Shown here: positions 1 through 10,555 of the stretch, piece by piece
Layout: each line of letters starts with the position of its first letter
Numbering within the stretch: the stretch's first letter is position 1
NCBI GenBank assembly: GCA_964017235.1
Contig: OZ024940.1
Location: forward strand, 23,565,615-23,629,614
Reading direction: 5' to 3'
DNA: 64,000 bases
From: Sabellastarte sp. h YS-2021
Lineage: Eukaryota; Annelida; Polychaeta; Sabellida; Sabellidae
The notes under the pieces: generated by a model
The model's database searches: none
Seen by the model: the letters and a program-made list of their open reading frames with translations, nothing else
What the model was told of the DNA's origin: nothing
Program-made: the position numbers and the translations under genes

Positions 1-120
1 CTACTGTTGAAGAACTTCTACTTTGACCTGGACCCAACAAAGCCCGCCGATCCTTATCTGTCCCTTATTCTGAGGTCTTCCGATGGAATTTGGTTGAAAC
101 TGAAGCCAATCCAGGCATAA
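1..120 (+). CDS. 3' end of a CYP4-type cytochrome P450 (partial)
   Basis: The frame is open from base 1 and stops at TAA 118-120, giving the last 39 residues of a protein that begins outside the window. It matches the C-terminus of the complete P450 at 4092-5657 in 24 of 39 residues without gaps, including the shared DGIWLKL block followed by PIQ and one last residue. CYP4 enzymes are ER-anchored haem monooxygenases that commonly omega-hydroxylate fatty acids or eicosanoids; this fragment lies downstream of the haem-Cys loop, so no catalytic residue can be inspected. No intron is visible in the fragment. The arrangement indicates a head-to-tail CYP4 tandem on the + strand with about 4 kb between stop and next start. 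Confidence 0.85.
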   Translation, partial: LLLKNFYFDLDPTKPADPYLSLILRSSDGIWLKLKPIQA

Positions 121-661
121 ATGAACTTCCATTATATGAAATTCAACCATTCAAATGTAAAGAAATGCAAAGATTGCCACTTGATGTATATAATAATCAA
201 AATTGAGAGACCTAATGTAGTGGTGCAAAAACTTGTAACAAATGTGTGTTTCGTCACTGGTGACGTCGTGTACTTATTACTCTATTTGATTCGATGAACT
301 AATTTTTACTTTCCAGTATTTGTATTGTACCGTTCTGCTTACTGGAACTCTTTTATTTTGAGCGTATTCGGCAACAAAGGTCGATTACGCCTCAGAGAAA
401 TCTTGCGCATGTGCAGACTGCTTATTCCGAGATCAGATTAAAGTAAACAAATAGCAATGAGTTTCCTCTTTATGCAATAAGTATTGTGTAATAATCACAA
501 TAACAATTATTATGGGTGTCTTTTCTTCATAGTGCCACTGAGCTTGCATAAATGTGACAAAATAACCTATTTACTGTATTTACCCATATTTACTGTATGT
601 AAAATTAAATGTTTTAGATGTGAAAAATTGTTTGTTTTTCTGGTATAACCATATTTGGCTG
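121..661. other. Intergenic, 3' flank of the partial P450
   Basis: AT-rich, with no coding signal. It presumably includes the 3' UTR of the upstream P450. No clear AATAAA lies close to the stop; ATTAAA-type variants occur further out (near 434 and 602), but I would not assign either. Confidence 0.5.
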
Positions 662-667
662 TGATCT

Positions 668-1126
668 GGGCCTGTATTCACAAAGATTCTTATTCTATGA
701 AAAAGTCTTATTCTTAGAATATTTCTTAGAAAAAGCCATTCTTAGAAAAATTCTAAGAATAATAATTTCCCTATTCACAAATATTCTTAATCTTAGAATC
801 ATACTTATTCTCAGAATTTTTCTAAGAATGGCTTTTATTCTTAGAATTTTTCTACGAATAAGAAACTGCTATATGCACAAAACTCTTACTCTCGACACCA
901 GAATTGCATCCACATACAGAAAGTCACTTCTGGGCCTGTATTACACTTCGTCTAACCTGTACACACATTTCCTTTTACTTCTATTCTTAGAATTATTCTT
1001 ACCCAAGAATTGTTTTGTGAATAGAGTTTTTAATTCTAAGAATAAGAAAATTCTTAGCATAGAATTTTTCTTAGACCTAAGTGTAATTCTAAGAAAAATT
1101 CTAAGAATCTTTGTGTATCCAGACCC
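668..1126. mobile_element. Fold-back element, GGGCCTGTATTCAC-type ends, copy 1
   Basis: The left end GGGCCTGTATTCACAAAG is answered on the right by its degenerate inverse, ending CAGACCC. The interior is built of short inverted units (ATTCTTAGA / TTCTAAGAA) repeated many times, so the whole element can fold on itself. Both sides are flanked by the hexamer TGATCT (662-667 and 1127-1132), a plausible 6-bp target-site duplication. It has no transposase, so it is a non-autonomous, MITE-like element. A short ORF inside is a by-product of the repeats. Confidence 0.75.
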
Positions 1127-1132
1127 TGATCT

Positions 1133-1886
1133 AAATTTTGGGGACTAAGATTTCTCTTTTCAGTTTCTTTGGCTCATCATGCACCAATATACTGCTTCAT
1201 GTCTGGCTGAGGATGGAGTACATATGACAAAAATGTATATTTTTGAAAATACACAGCAATAAAAGAAATATAGCATATTTTAGTCTGTACATATATATGA
1301 CAATAATATAAACAATAACAATATAACAATTGGGATACATTTTTGGGGGTTTATTTCTGCAATTTGTTGCAATTTCTGGAAAGAAAGAGCATGCCAAATC
1401 CGTTCTCTTCTGAGCCTTGAGGTCATATCTAGCAGGTCAAAGTTAGAGTTTCACAACCCTTTCAATACAGCCAAGATCAGGCAAGGCTTTCACCGCATGT
1501 TATAATTACAATAACTTGCAAGTTTTAAGTGAGTTTTAGGTGAGGTAACAACATGTCAATAATACACTTATTAACTGAAGTGTCAAACTGACATTCGTGT
1601 TATAAGAGGGAATTTCTAAAAAAACCAAAGGCTATCTGTTTATTTGTTGTGTTCATTTTGCCTTGAAAACTACTGTCTTAGTGGCTAAATTTCTATCTAT
1701 TCTCTTACAAAAAATATCTCATTTGAATTCATTATGTCAAATGACCATTCAGTCAATTTACAACGAAGTAGAAGCTTGAGGGCTTCCCTCAATATTTCAT
1801 ATTTTTAAAGCTAACAGGAATTTATTGCATTTGTAGCAGTCATTTAATGTGCTTGAATGTTACTTTCAAGACACTGTATATACTTA
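1133..1886. other. Intergenic, nothing recognised
   Basis: AT-rich sequence without supportable ORF, RNA or repeat. Confidence 0.5.
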
Positions 1887-2136
1887 ATAGCAGACATAGC
1901 GGGTAGCACACTTGTCTAGGAACTCAGAGGACTTTGGTTCAAACCCAGGTACAGGCAGATACATAGTGGCTCAGTTGACCACTTAAAATCATAGTCCTCT
2001 GGTATTCGGTCCTATCACCAGTGGCAGGCTAAAGAAAAGCAAGGATGTTGATAAATGGTCATCCTTGAGCCTCTATCTTCCAGTTAGGGGAATGTCAGTT
2101 ACTTGTCAGTTGGGGCTGTATCCTGTGCAGTCGGAT
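1887..2136 (+). mobile_element. tRNA-derived SINE family A, copy 1, 5' part
   Basis: A Pol III A-box-like stretch (ATAGCGGGTAGCAC) and a B-box (GGTTCAAACCC) are followed by the family body (ACATAGTGGCTC, GACCACTTAAAAT, GTTGATAAATGGTCATCC). The element breaks off after GGATGGGT near 2136. Its 3' end resumes near 2618, on the far side of a LINE fragment. The copy at 21961 shows the uninterrupted arrangement. Confidence 0.8.
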
Positions 2137-2139
2137 GGG

Positions 2140-2612
2140 TTTAATCATGTTACACCCTTTTAAAAAAAACTCCACTGGCTTCCAATTCAATATTGTATCC
2201 TGTTTAAGTATAATCTCCTGGTATTCAAGGCTATCAATCTTTTACAGCCCCCATATTTTTCAGCTTTAATAAGATGAAGCAGTCTCACTCGTGGCAACAG
2301 GCTATCTGTTTCCTTAACCCGCCCTAAGAAGCACATAGGCAGGCGTGGCTTTGCAGTAGCTGCATCAGCTGAATGGAACAAGCTGCCACAAACTGTCAGA
2401 TCTGAGCAAACAATAGATGGTTTCAGAAGCCAGCTAAAGACTCACTTGTTTAGGCTGGCATACCCCCCACCTTAGTTATACCCTGGCGGGCGCTTTTTAG
2501 ATGTCGACCCATGCCTGTCCCTGGACTCTCCCTTCTTGGACTTAAGCGCATTAGAGGATTTGTATCAATTTTACGGTCTATAAATCCTACTTTTATTATT
2601 ATTATTATTAAT
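2140..2612 (+). mobile_element. 5'-truncated CR1/L2-like LINE fragment inserted in the SINE
   Basis: In + frame the sequence reads as the C-terminal part of a non-LTR reverse transcriptase: a LHWLPIQYCILFK-like block, then WNKLPQTVR, then FRSQLKTHLFRLAYPPP and a stop. It has an internal stop and is not functional. It ends in an (ATT)n tail at about 2580-2612, as expected for CR1/L2-clade elements. It lies between the two halves of SINE A copy 1, so it inserted into an older SINE. Confidence 0.75.
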
Positions 2613-2617
2613 AGCAT

Positions 2618-2683
2618 TTTGAGTCCTCTAGTATTTGGAGATATTGCACTGGGTATAAATACACAATATAATACAATCATGAT
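2618..2683 (+). mobile_element. tRNA-derived SINE family A, copy 1, 3' tail
   Basis: The blocks TTGAGTCCT, GGAGATATTGC and GTATAAATACACAATA match the 3' end of the uninterrupted SINE A copy at about 22225-22295. The body of this copy lies upstream at 1887-2136. Confidence 0.75.
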
Positions 2684-3656
2684 GGCTGGTTCAAACGGTG
2701 CAGCAAAGCAATGTATATTAGCTTGACATGGTTCCAGGTATTAAAACATCCAAACCTTGCTAACCAACTACCAACATGCCTATTTTAGACCATGTAAGAT
2801 GTAAATCTTAGATTCAAATGTTCAAAGTTTGGATTTTCAACAGCTAATGGCTTATTGGGTCCATTATATTTCACCTCTTGTTGTGAACTGGGTAGATACT
2901 GTTCTTATCTATAATAAACTCCACTGGCTTCCCTTTTCATACTGTATCCTTTTCCAATGTGATCCCCTTGCTTGTCGCATTTCTTACTCTAAATTAAGGA
3001 CATGATGAACTGCATGCACTACGAATGAGAAAGCACCTGAGCCAAAAGCATTCTAGTTTGTGAGAAGGTCAAGAGGTAGAACATTGACCATGTAAACAAT
3101 TCTTAAAGGGTCTGATAAAGACATACTTAAATGATTAATAAACTAGAGGTAAAGAGGTGAAGCCAAATCACAATCCACAAAGCAACTTAAAAGATCAATA
3201 AGCAATTTGAAATATCAACAAACTATTAAGTGAACCCAAGGCAGAATCCACCAATTTATAATTTTTACACAAATCATTTACTACAATAGACTACTTCTTC
3301 AGATATTTCCATATTCTAGTAATTCCCCAAAAATATAATTTCAAGTTTAAGCTTGCTACAGCACAGTAATAGCTTTGCTTCAATGAAAGCTTAATTCTTG
3401 TAATTACGTAACTTTTAGTCAACAGTACACTGAAATAAAGTCATACACGTCAGAGTTCTTAAATGTAAATACTGAAGTAAAAAAGGAACCACAATTTATT
3501 TTTATGAACAGCCAGAAACATTTATAGTTAAAGCTTTTTTATTTGCGGTTACCTCAAAATAAAATTAATTCTTAATTTGACATAGATACAAATTAACTTG
3601 CAAGTGTAATTGACACAGATTTATAATCTTTTACAATTCAACAAAACAAGGACATA
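2684..3656. other. Intergenic with one short LINE scrap
   Basis: Around 2915-2985 a short piece resembles the reverse-transcriptase end block seen at 2170 (CTCCACTGGCTTCC, then CATACTGTATCC). The rest is AT-rich with no supportable feature. This is the upstream region of the P450 gene. Confidence 0.5.
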
Positions 3657-3879
3657 GAGTAAGGAATCTAAAATTCGCCAGAAATCTAAAATTCGCCACT
3701 TCCAAAACCTTACTTAGTTTTATGAAAAATTGATGGTTTGTCTTTAACTTGGTATTTTTCAGTTCCAAAAACCTTAATTTACTATACAAACAATAATTCT
3801 CACCTCAGTTCATTTATTTTATTAGTAGATTCACATGTGGCGAATTTCAGAGATGTGGCGAATTTTAGATTTCTTACTC
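3657..3879. mobile_element. TA-flanked MITE family M, copy 1
   Basis: A 223-bp element with terminal inverted repeats GAGTAAGGAATCTAAAATTC / its inverse, flanked by TA on both sides (3655-3656, 3880-3881). Each terminus carries the subrepeat AATCTAAAATTCGCC twice. Three more copies lie at 20017, 37626 and 60982. The TA flanks suggest a Tc1/mariner-like donor, but no transposase is present. The right end lies about 25 bp upstream of the TATA-like sequence of the P450 gene. Confidence 0.9.
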
Positions 3880-3905
3880 TAAGTGTTTTGTGACAAGCGG
3901 CAGAC

Positions 3906-3912
3906 ATATATA
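3906..3912 (+). promoter_or_regulatory. Possible TATA box of the CYP4 gene
   Basis: ATATATA lies about 55 bases upstream of the first ATG of the ORF (3966) and 180 upstream of the preferred start. Its position fits a core promoter, but in AT-rich DNA such a match is weak evidence. Confidence 0.3.
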
Positions 3913-4091
3913 TCAAAGTTCTCAAATTTACACACTCACAGTGCAGGAGTTGCTGCAATTATCAGATGTTATTATGTGAAGACACGGTAGACAAAAGACG
4001 TGCATCTTTAAAGTGCCTCAATCCACATCTGAAAAAAAGAATACCTTACATTTTATGTTCACTACAAATAAATCACATTAACCAATTTGCC

Positions 4092-5657
4092 ATGGATACA
4101 AAGTTATTACCAAGTGGAATTGATTATAAACGCTCAGTGACATATTTTGTTGGAACAGCAGCTCTTATAATTGGGATAAACATCCTTATAAAACTGGTAA
4201 AAACCGTCTTCAACTACCGCTATCAGTTATCATTCCTCAAAGCTTTTCCTGGGCCGAAGAGTAAGAGTCTGTTTGGCAGTTTTTTCCAAAGATCACCCAT
4301 TGGAAAGATCTTCCTGAATCGCCTGAGCTTGGCCAAGAAATACGGACCAGTCTATCAACTCCACGTCAGTTTCTGCAGCACTCAATTAGTTGCAAGCAGC
4401 CCAGAGTATATCAAGCGAATTCTGAGCAATGCTGACCCCAAAGAGACCATTGGATATAAATTCCTCAAAGCCTGGCTTGGGGATGGATTACTGGTTAGCA
4501 AGGGGAAGAAATGGTCACGGAACAGGCGACTCTTGACACCTGCATTCCATTTCGATATCTTGAAACCATACCAGAAAATCTTCAGTGCATCCGCACAGGT
4601 GATGGTGAAGAAATGGAAGAGGCATTACGAATCTCATCCAAATGATTCGATCGAAATGTTTGAAAGTGTCAGTCTTATGACCTTAGATAGCTTAATGAAA
4701 TGTATCTTTGGCATCGAAGGAAACTTCCAGGAAGAAATGAAGCAACATCCTTACATCCAGGCTGTGTATCAGCTGACAACACTGATCGATAAACGGTTCA
4801 GCAACTTCCTTCATTACAGTAATTTCATCTATTACTTTTCCAATGATGGCAGAAAGTTTCAGAGAGCTGCTAGAGTGACCCAGGGTTTCTCCAGAAGTCT
4901 TATACAAACCCGGCGACAGATAAATCCAACATCAGCTACAGCAACTGCTGCAGCCAATGGATCATCCACAAAGAGGCATGTAGACTTTCTCGACATGCTT
5001 CTTCAATGCAAAGATGAAACAGGGCAAGGGATGTCCGACCAGGAGATACAAGATGAGGTTGAAACATTCTTATTTGAGGGCCACGACACAACAGCGAGTG
5101 GAATATCATGGACTCTGTACAACCTAGCCCTTCATCCAAGGCATCAAGAACGCTGTCGCGAGGAGATCAATTTGATCATTGGGGACAACGATTCCATAGA
5201 ATGGGATGACTTGGGAAAACTCTCCCACATCAACATGTGCATCAAAGAAAGCCTACGACTCTACACAACTGTGACAGCTGTTGGGAGGCGACTCTCCAAA
5301 CCTGTGACCTTCCCCTGTGGCCGGTCAATTCCTGGAGGCACCTGGGTAGTGGCCGATATCCATTCCTGTCACCATGATGCTGACATATGGCCCGACCCTG
5401 AGATATTTGATCCCGAGAGGTTTTTACCAGACAATGCAAAGACTCACCACTCCCATGCATTTCTGCCTTTTTCAGCAGGACCGAGAAATTGCATCGGGCA
5501 GCATTTTGCCATGAATGAAATGAAGACGGTGATAGCCTTGATACTGAAGAATTTTCACCTGGAGGCAGACTCCTCTAAGCCCACGGATCCTTGTCAGTCT
5601 GTCATACTCAGAGCTGAAGATGGGATATGGCTGAAGTTGACTCCAATTCAGGGATAA
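4092..5657 (+). CDS. CYP4 family cytochrome P450, single exon
   Basis: A haem monooxygenase of 521 residues, the usual CYP4 length, probably omega-hydroxylating fatty-acid-like substrates on the ER membrane. Residues about 15-36 form a hydrophobic N-terminal anchor. The I-helix motif FEGHDTTASG includes Glu329, which in CYP4 enzymes is the residue that can be covalently esterified to haem. The K-helix ExxR is E386-R389, followed by the FDPERF block, and the haem loop FSAGPRNCIG carries the ligand Cys467. The frame is also open back to an ATG at 3966 (563 residues). I prefer 4092 because its context GCCATGG is a good Kozak match, the 42 extra residues are not P450-like, and the anchor then sits at the N-terminus. 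No intron is present, whereas vertebrate CYP4F genes have many. AATAAA follows at 5792. The subfamily (4F/4V-like) is not settled. Confidence 0.95.
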   Translation: MDTKLLPSGIDYKRSVTYFVGTAALIIGINILIKLVKTVFNYRYQLSFLKAFPGPKSKSLFGSFFQRSPIGKIFLNRLSLAKKYGPVYQLHVSFCSTQLVASSPEYIKRILSNADPKETIGYKFLKAWLGDGLLVSKGKKWSRNRRLLTPAFHFDILKPYQKIFSASAQVMVKKWKRHYESHPNDSIEMFESVSLMTLDSLMKCIFGIEGNFQEEMKQHPYIQAVYQLTTLIDKRFSNFLHYSNFIYYFSNDGRKFQRAARVTQGFSRSLIQTRRQINPTSATATAAANGSSTKRHVDFLDMLLQCKDETGQGMSDQEIQDEVETFLFEGHDTTASGISWTLYNLALHPRHQERCREEINLIIGDNDSIEWDDLGKLSHINMCIKESLRLYTTVTAVGRRLSKPVTFPCGRSIPGGTWVVADIHSCHHDADIWPDPEIFDPERFLPDNAKTHHSHAFLPFSAGPRNCIGQHFAMNEMKTVIALILKNFHLEADSSKPTDPCQSVILRAEDGIWLKLTPIQG

Positions 5658-5791
5658 CTGATGGAACTTCTACCAGCTGGGATAACTGGGTGTATATTTT
5701 GCGGATACTTATGAGAACTGATAATTTCAAACTTTTTTGGCTATAATTGAAAGCTTTCTAATGTCTTATGACTATTTTTGATTGTTCTGTC

Positions 5792-5797
5792 AATAAA
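5792..5797 (+). terminator. Polyadenylation signal of the CYP4 gene
   Basis: AATAAA lies 135 bases after the stop codon and is the first canonical signal downstream. Confidence 0.55.
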
Positions 5798-6045
5798 TTT
5801 TTGATTTTAGCATGTACCTGAAATTTGAGAAAATGTCAGACTCAGACTTCTTAAGATTGACAGGAGAAACACAGCTCCGATGCAAATATGGTTTTTATAG
5901 TAGCCTCAGTTTTTGTTTTGGAAAATCTACCATATTACAATATTACCATATTACCCCTAGGCTAACATATCAACTATTGGATATTAACTTTTTAAGAGTT
6001 TTTTTTTTTCATCAACAAGTCATTAATTTTTTTGGCTTGTACCTT

Positions 6046-6355
6046 CCCAGTAAACATAGCAAATGTTTATAAACATTTAGTAAACATATAAACGTTTTTA
6101 AAACCAAATATAAACCTAAATATTGACAATTATTCAATATTATGAGTTTATAAACATTTCAGCAACATTAGTTTGGTTTATAAATGTTTAATGTTTTTAA
6201 ACGTTTATGTATAAATGTTTATAAATGTTTATGTATAAACATTTATGCTAAAACGTTTATAAATGTTTATAGGCGAATGTTTAGGAGCCCATCATTTTAA
6301 ACCTTAAATAAACCGTTCATAGTTAGGTTTATAAACGTTTGTAATGTTTACTGGG
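6046..6355. mobile_element. Fold-back element with CCCAGTAAACAT ends
   Basis: The left end CCCAGTAAACAT is the exact inverse of the right end ATGTTTACTGGG. The interior consists of variants of the self-complementary unit AATGTTTATAAACATTT repeated in both orientations. There is no coding content, and target-site duplication is unclear (at most TT). It is best described as a MITE-like palindrome. Confidence 0.7.
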
Positions 6356-7554
6356 TTAAGTTAGAAATTTATCATATGGATTCAGTCTGCAATTTTGTGG
6401 TTTCTATCTTTATCCCCAATAGATATATCCTCAAATGTGTTGAAGTATCAAATTTCAATACTAATTGGAATCTGACATAAATAATACCATTCCAAATGAA
6501 ACGTTTCAGATTAATTAAAGAATTATGAATATCCACTTCTAACATAAACTCAGGTGCCTATGTATGATTACAGATTTAGTGCCACAAGGGTATGACTTAA
6601 TCAAAGTATAGGCTGAGGTCGAAGTTGGCGGCTTTACATCAATTTCAACAATTTACGGTCATTACTAGAGAGGTCCTCGGTGGTTCCCACAAACTGCCAT
6701 GAGCTGCAATGGAAACCACAACCATAGCTGCAAGAGCCAAGTGCTTAAATCCCAACCTTACTATCTACTTTGCTATTGCGGCTGGAAAAGTATATACACA
6801 TTATACTGTTGATATTTATCTGGGTCACATATTCTTTACACAGGGGCTATGAAAAATTTTCCATTATTTTTAAAGCACCATTGTTTACTCTTGGAAGAAT
6901 ACTTCTAACCACTGAGTTAATCATTTTTTTTTAGTCAAAAGATTAAACAGTCAGTTCCGACATGTTGACTGAGCCATTGCTATTCATTATTTTTGTGATA
7001 TATTAATAAATCTTTGTAAATTTGTTTATTCTTAAGCAAACAACAGTTACGGAATCTTGTTGGAAATATCACACACTCAACACACGTCAACTGCCTTCAC
7101 ATCTTCCCTGACATAAGAGAAAGCATAACAAAGCATGAACAAAGTTTTTAACAAAATGCATTTTAATCTGAGATCTTTGTAGAAAAACCCTACACTGTAA
7201 ACTGACAATGATAGATAATTTTTAAAAAGACCAAAATTATTTAGCATGGGACAATAACAGATGATGAACACTGATAGCATGCGCTGTGTGCTTCTCATGA
7301 ATTTGCCAATTTTACAAACCAATTATTACTTCAATGGATGCCAGATTGCCTTTGTAGGACCATAACGTTATATAAATGTTGTTACTTTCAAGTAACTGCT
7401 CAGCATTTTGATGATGGTTTGGGTGAAAAAACACACATTTTTAACACACTGTTTATCTGACATAACATGACGGGTAGGTGTGGCACTGGAGGAAAGCATT
7501 GCATACGAGTTGGTTGACATGCCAAGTTTACAATCAATTTTAGGCTTCTATGTC
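6356..7554. other. Intergenic, nothing recognised
   Basis: AT-rich sequence without supportable genes or repeats. Confidence 0.5.
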
Positions 7555-8010
7555 TACTGTATGTAGTGGAAATTAGTCATCACTAAAAAGGAAATCCGGC
7601 TGGATATGGATACTCTATACAAACTCTACTGTGGAAGTCCGCCAATAACTATTACAATAGAATCTCGTAGATATTAGACATTCTAGCTAGATGGATTCTA
7701 CTGTATAGAGTGGAATTTACCCGTGGCTAGAAGTAAATCTTGTGAATATTTGAAATTCTAGTTCGACAGAGCCTTCTGCATTTACTGGAAGTCGGCCATA
7801 ACTACTGAATAAATCCTGTAGACACTGGGTATTCTAGGTATACAGACTCTACTTTATGAAGTGGAATTTAGTCATAACTAAAAGCAAATCGTTTGAACAT
7901 TGGAGATTCCAGTAAGACAGAGTCGGCTGTATACGGTGGAAGTCCGCCATTATGATAAAGACAATGAAATCCTGGAGGTTATCTAGCTGTACAGAATCAA
8001 CTGTATTTTA
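7555..8010. repeat. Degenerate tandem repeat, unit about 150 bp
   Basis: Phrases recur in order: GTGGAATTTA, then AGCAAATC or AGTAAATC, then GACAGAG, then TGGAAGTC or GGAAGTCCGCCA, then AAATCCTG, then TCTACTGTAT. There are about three diverged units, each possibly of two half units. A related phrase occurs in an intron near 33560. Confidence 0.55.
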
Positions 8011-8690
8011 AAACAGGATCATTGGGAAATACGCCAATGGAGAGGGTGGCTTTTCACTCCTTGTGGTCACATGACAGCTTGTAATCGGTGGCTAGAAACT
8101 GACCCCAAGCAAGTACATATAGTCTGTATCACTTGTAACGCTGGTATCTCTGATGAACTTGAAAAAAACAAGCTTTCTGAAGTGGGATAACCCATACAAA
8201 GTCATCACCGTTCGCCAGAATTGTCATAAGCTACAAGTTATAGAGATTAAAAGAAGGACTATTTCGTCACTGAAAAACTTCATATTAATGTATATCCATT
8301 GATGTATTACTATAAACTAGGGAGCTACACAGTTTATTTGATGGTTTTGTGCATTTCGCAGGGGTATTTTATGGAGAAACAATTTGTTAGCCATTTCATT
8401 CTATGACCATCATTTTATGGTGTAATATCTGAAACAAATTTAAAAGTAATTAATAAATCGAAGCTATTGAATTAACACTGCTATTTCACAGCAGAAATAA
8501 ACTACTTGAACTTAACTGGGTAGTTCAACAACGCAAAATTGCCTCAAAAGAAGGATGGTCTTTGTCCTTAACTTCAGGTTATTTTTTTTATTGAGTCCCA
8601 TATCAAATCTGTCCAGTTGTAGCGTATCACTACACTCAAAATCTTTGTATGTACAAAACCCTAATTGAATAACTGACTTGATTCTTCTAG
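8011..8690. other. Intergenic, nothing recognised
   Basis: No coding or repeat signal that I can support. Confidence 0.45.
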
Positions 8691-8935
8691 ATTTAACGCC
8701 ACTTTCAAGGCTTTGAATATGTTATAAATCACTCTGTTTAGTCTTAATGTCAGAGGAAACCGGGGCATACTAGTTGGTCAAGATTCTATACTGTAAACTG
8801 CACCGCATCGGTAAGCACCTATCAACTTTCCCACATAGGATCGAATCTGGAGTTTGAACTGCTGACCTCAGAGGTGAAAGGTGAGTGTGTTAACCACTAT
8901 GCACTGCCCCCCCCCCCCCACCCCCCCAAAAAAGG
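8691..8935 (-). mobile_element. tRNA-derived SINE family C, copy 1
   Basis: Read on the minus strand, the copy has a tRNA-like head near 8870-8909 (GTGCATAGTGGTTAACACAC) and a long shared body with TTGACCAACTAG and GTTTCCTCTGACA, and ends toward 8691 with the GTGGCGTTAAAT tail. It is flanked at its head by a poly-C/poly-A stretch. Copies at 27284, 35099, 55735 and elsewhere share the body. Confidence 0.65.
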
Positions 8936-9667
8936 CCTCATTTTCATCACGTATTTCTTTCATGGATTCTTAAATGCAAATATACATATTTTTGTGAGTT
9001 CCTTTCTTGTGGATAATTGCCGTGTTTTCAGTGCATGGAGACGCATTTATCAAATATTAAGACAGGGATGAATAATGTGTAATCTGTGTCATGTACCAAC
9101 TGAATCAATACCTGTAAATACACGATATCAGCATGACAAAATTAACCCGAGTCCATGCCAGATATCCTAACCTCTCTCCACAGCCTAGAGTCTCAAACCT
9201 CTTAAAACCTAAGTAAGAAAGTGGCTGCTTGTGCAAATAATGGTCAGTCTAAGTTATTTTGTGATAAAACTTTAGTAATATAATTTTACAAACATTAACA
9301 TGAATATCACATATCCTGTTTTGGGATCATGAATATGGAAATGTATGCAAAATCTACATATATCGAACAGTGTATCTGTTGATCACTTTAATTTGAATAA
9401 AAACCCAGCTCATGTTTGGGAAAAAAGGTATTTTCACAATCATTATGATTTGAAATATACGTCCTACATAAGGCTACCTTTGGCCACTTTTTGATCTATA
9501 AGAATCACCATACAGACTGGTTTTATTGTTAGTTTATTTTCTTATGACACCACACACCAATCTAGATAATACTTCACGAGATATTTATTTTGTCCTACAA
9601 AAAAAACGTGTAAAATTACACTCTGAATTATATGTTTCATTATTGACTCAGTCCTAGTTTAGGATTT
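8936..9667. other. Intergenic, nothing recognised
   Basis: No coding or repeat signal that I can support. Confidence 0.45.
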
Positions 9668-9784
9668 TATGTCCCGTTCAAAAGCCAGGGTGAGGGTTGC
9701 CACTTGAGGGAGTTGAACCCACGAAGAGGTGACAGCCTGTGATTAGATGTCCAACTTGCCAACTTCTAGGTCACTAAAGGTCTC
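9668..9784 (-). mobile_element. tRNA-derived SINE family B, copy 1
   Basis: On the minus strand the unit carries the family phrase CATCTAATCACAGGCTGTCA and a B-box-like GGGTTCAACTCCC. Other copies lie at 15694, 40568 and 45395. Confidence 0.65.
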
Positions 9785-10555
9785 TTTAGGAATTATATGT
9801 AAAACAACATTAAACATAGATAACATTAGAAATGGGTTTTGTCTTTAAGTTACTTTTTGAGACTTTTATGGTGCTTATTAAAAGGTGCCAACTAACTTTC
9901 AAGGTAGTTAGTCATTCTTATAAAATCAATATATCTCATTCACATATTGACATATTTCATAACATACTAGAGTACATTCAAGTTTTCAACTTAACTTGGA
10001 ATTCCTGGTAAGTTTAATTTTATAAAAGAGCCAAATTGCAATTTTCTTTGCAATATTCATTGAGAAACACATCGACATTCATGACTTTTGCAATAGTCCA
10101 AATTACAAAAACCCTCCAGTGTAATTTATAAGTATATGAGACCATGTTGCAAGGGACATGTTCTCAGTATTTTGTCTCAGCCGCTTTCAGTTTTGTGAAT
10201 AGCGATTTGATCCAGTTGTCACTGGACCATATTTTATTAAAAATTAATCTCATTTTTTGCCGAGTATGATCAAGCTTTCTGAATACAGCCACACTGAAAG
10301 ACAAGCCAAAACTCAGTATAAAAAGTTGTCTTGCAAAATTAATGATCTTTTTTTCTGATCCCTCTCACAGAGTCATTTCAGAGTACATTTTAGACAAATT
10401 AAATATCATTTTGATTCATTAGAATAGGACACAGGTTTTGTCTCTGTGGTGATAAAACCTTCCAGTTGAATCAGACTATAATTCTGCGTTAAGTGAAGGA
10501 TTACTATGACAATAAAATATAAATGCTAACAGAGATAAAATGTTTGTGTATTTCT

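Noticed and set aside
3966-4091. 42-residue N-terminal extension of the P450 from the first in-frame ATG
   Set aside because: It is basic and Cys-containing, unlike a P450 leader, and would bury the membrane anchor. The ATG at 4092 has a better Kozak context and gives the usual CYP4 length.
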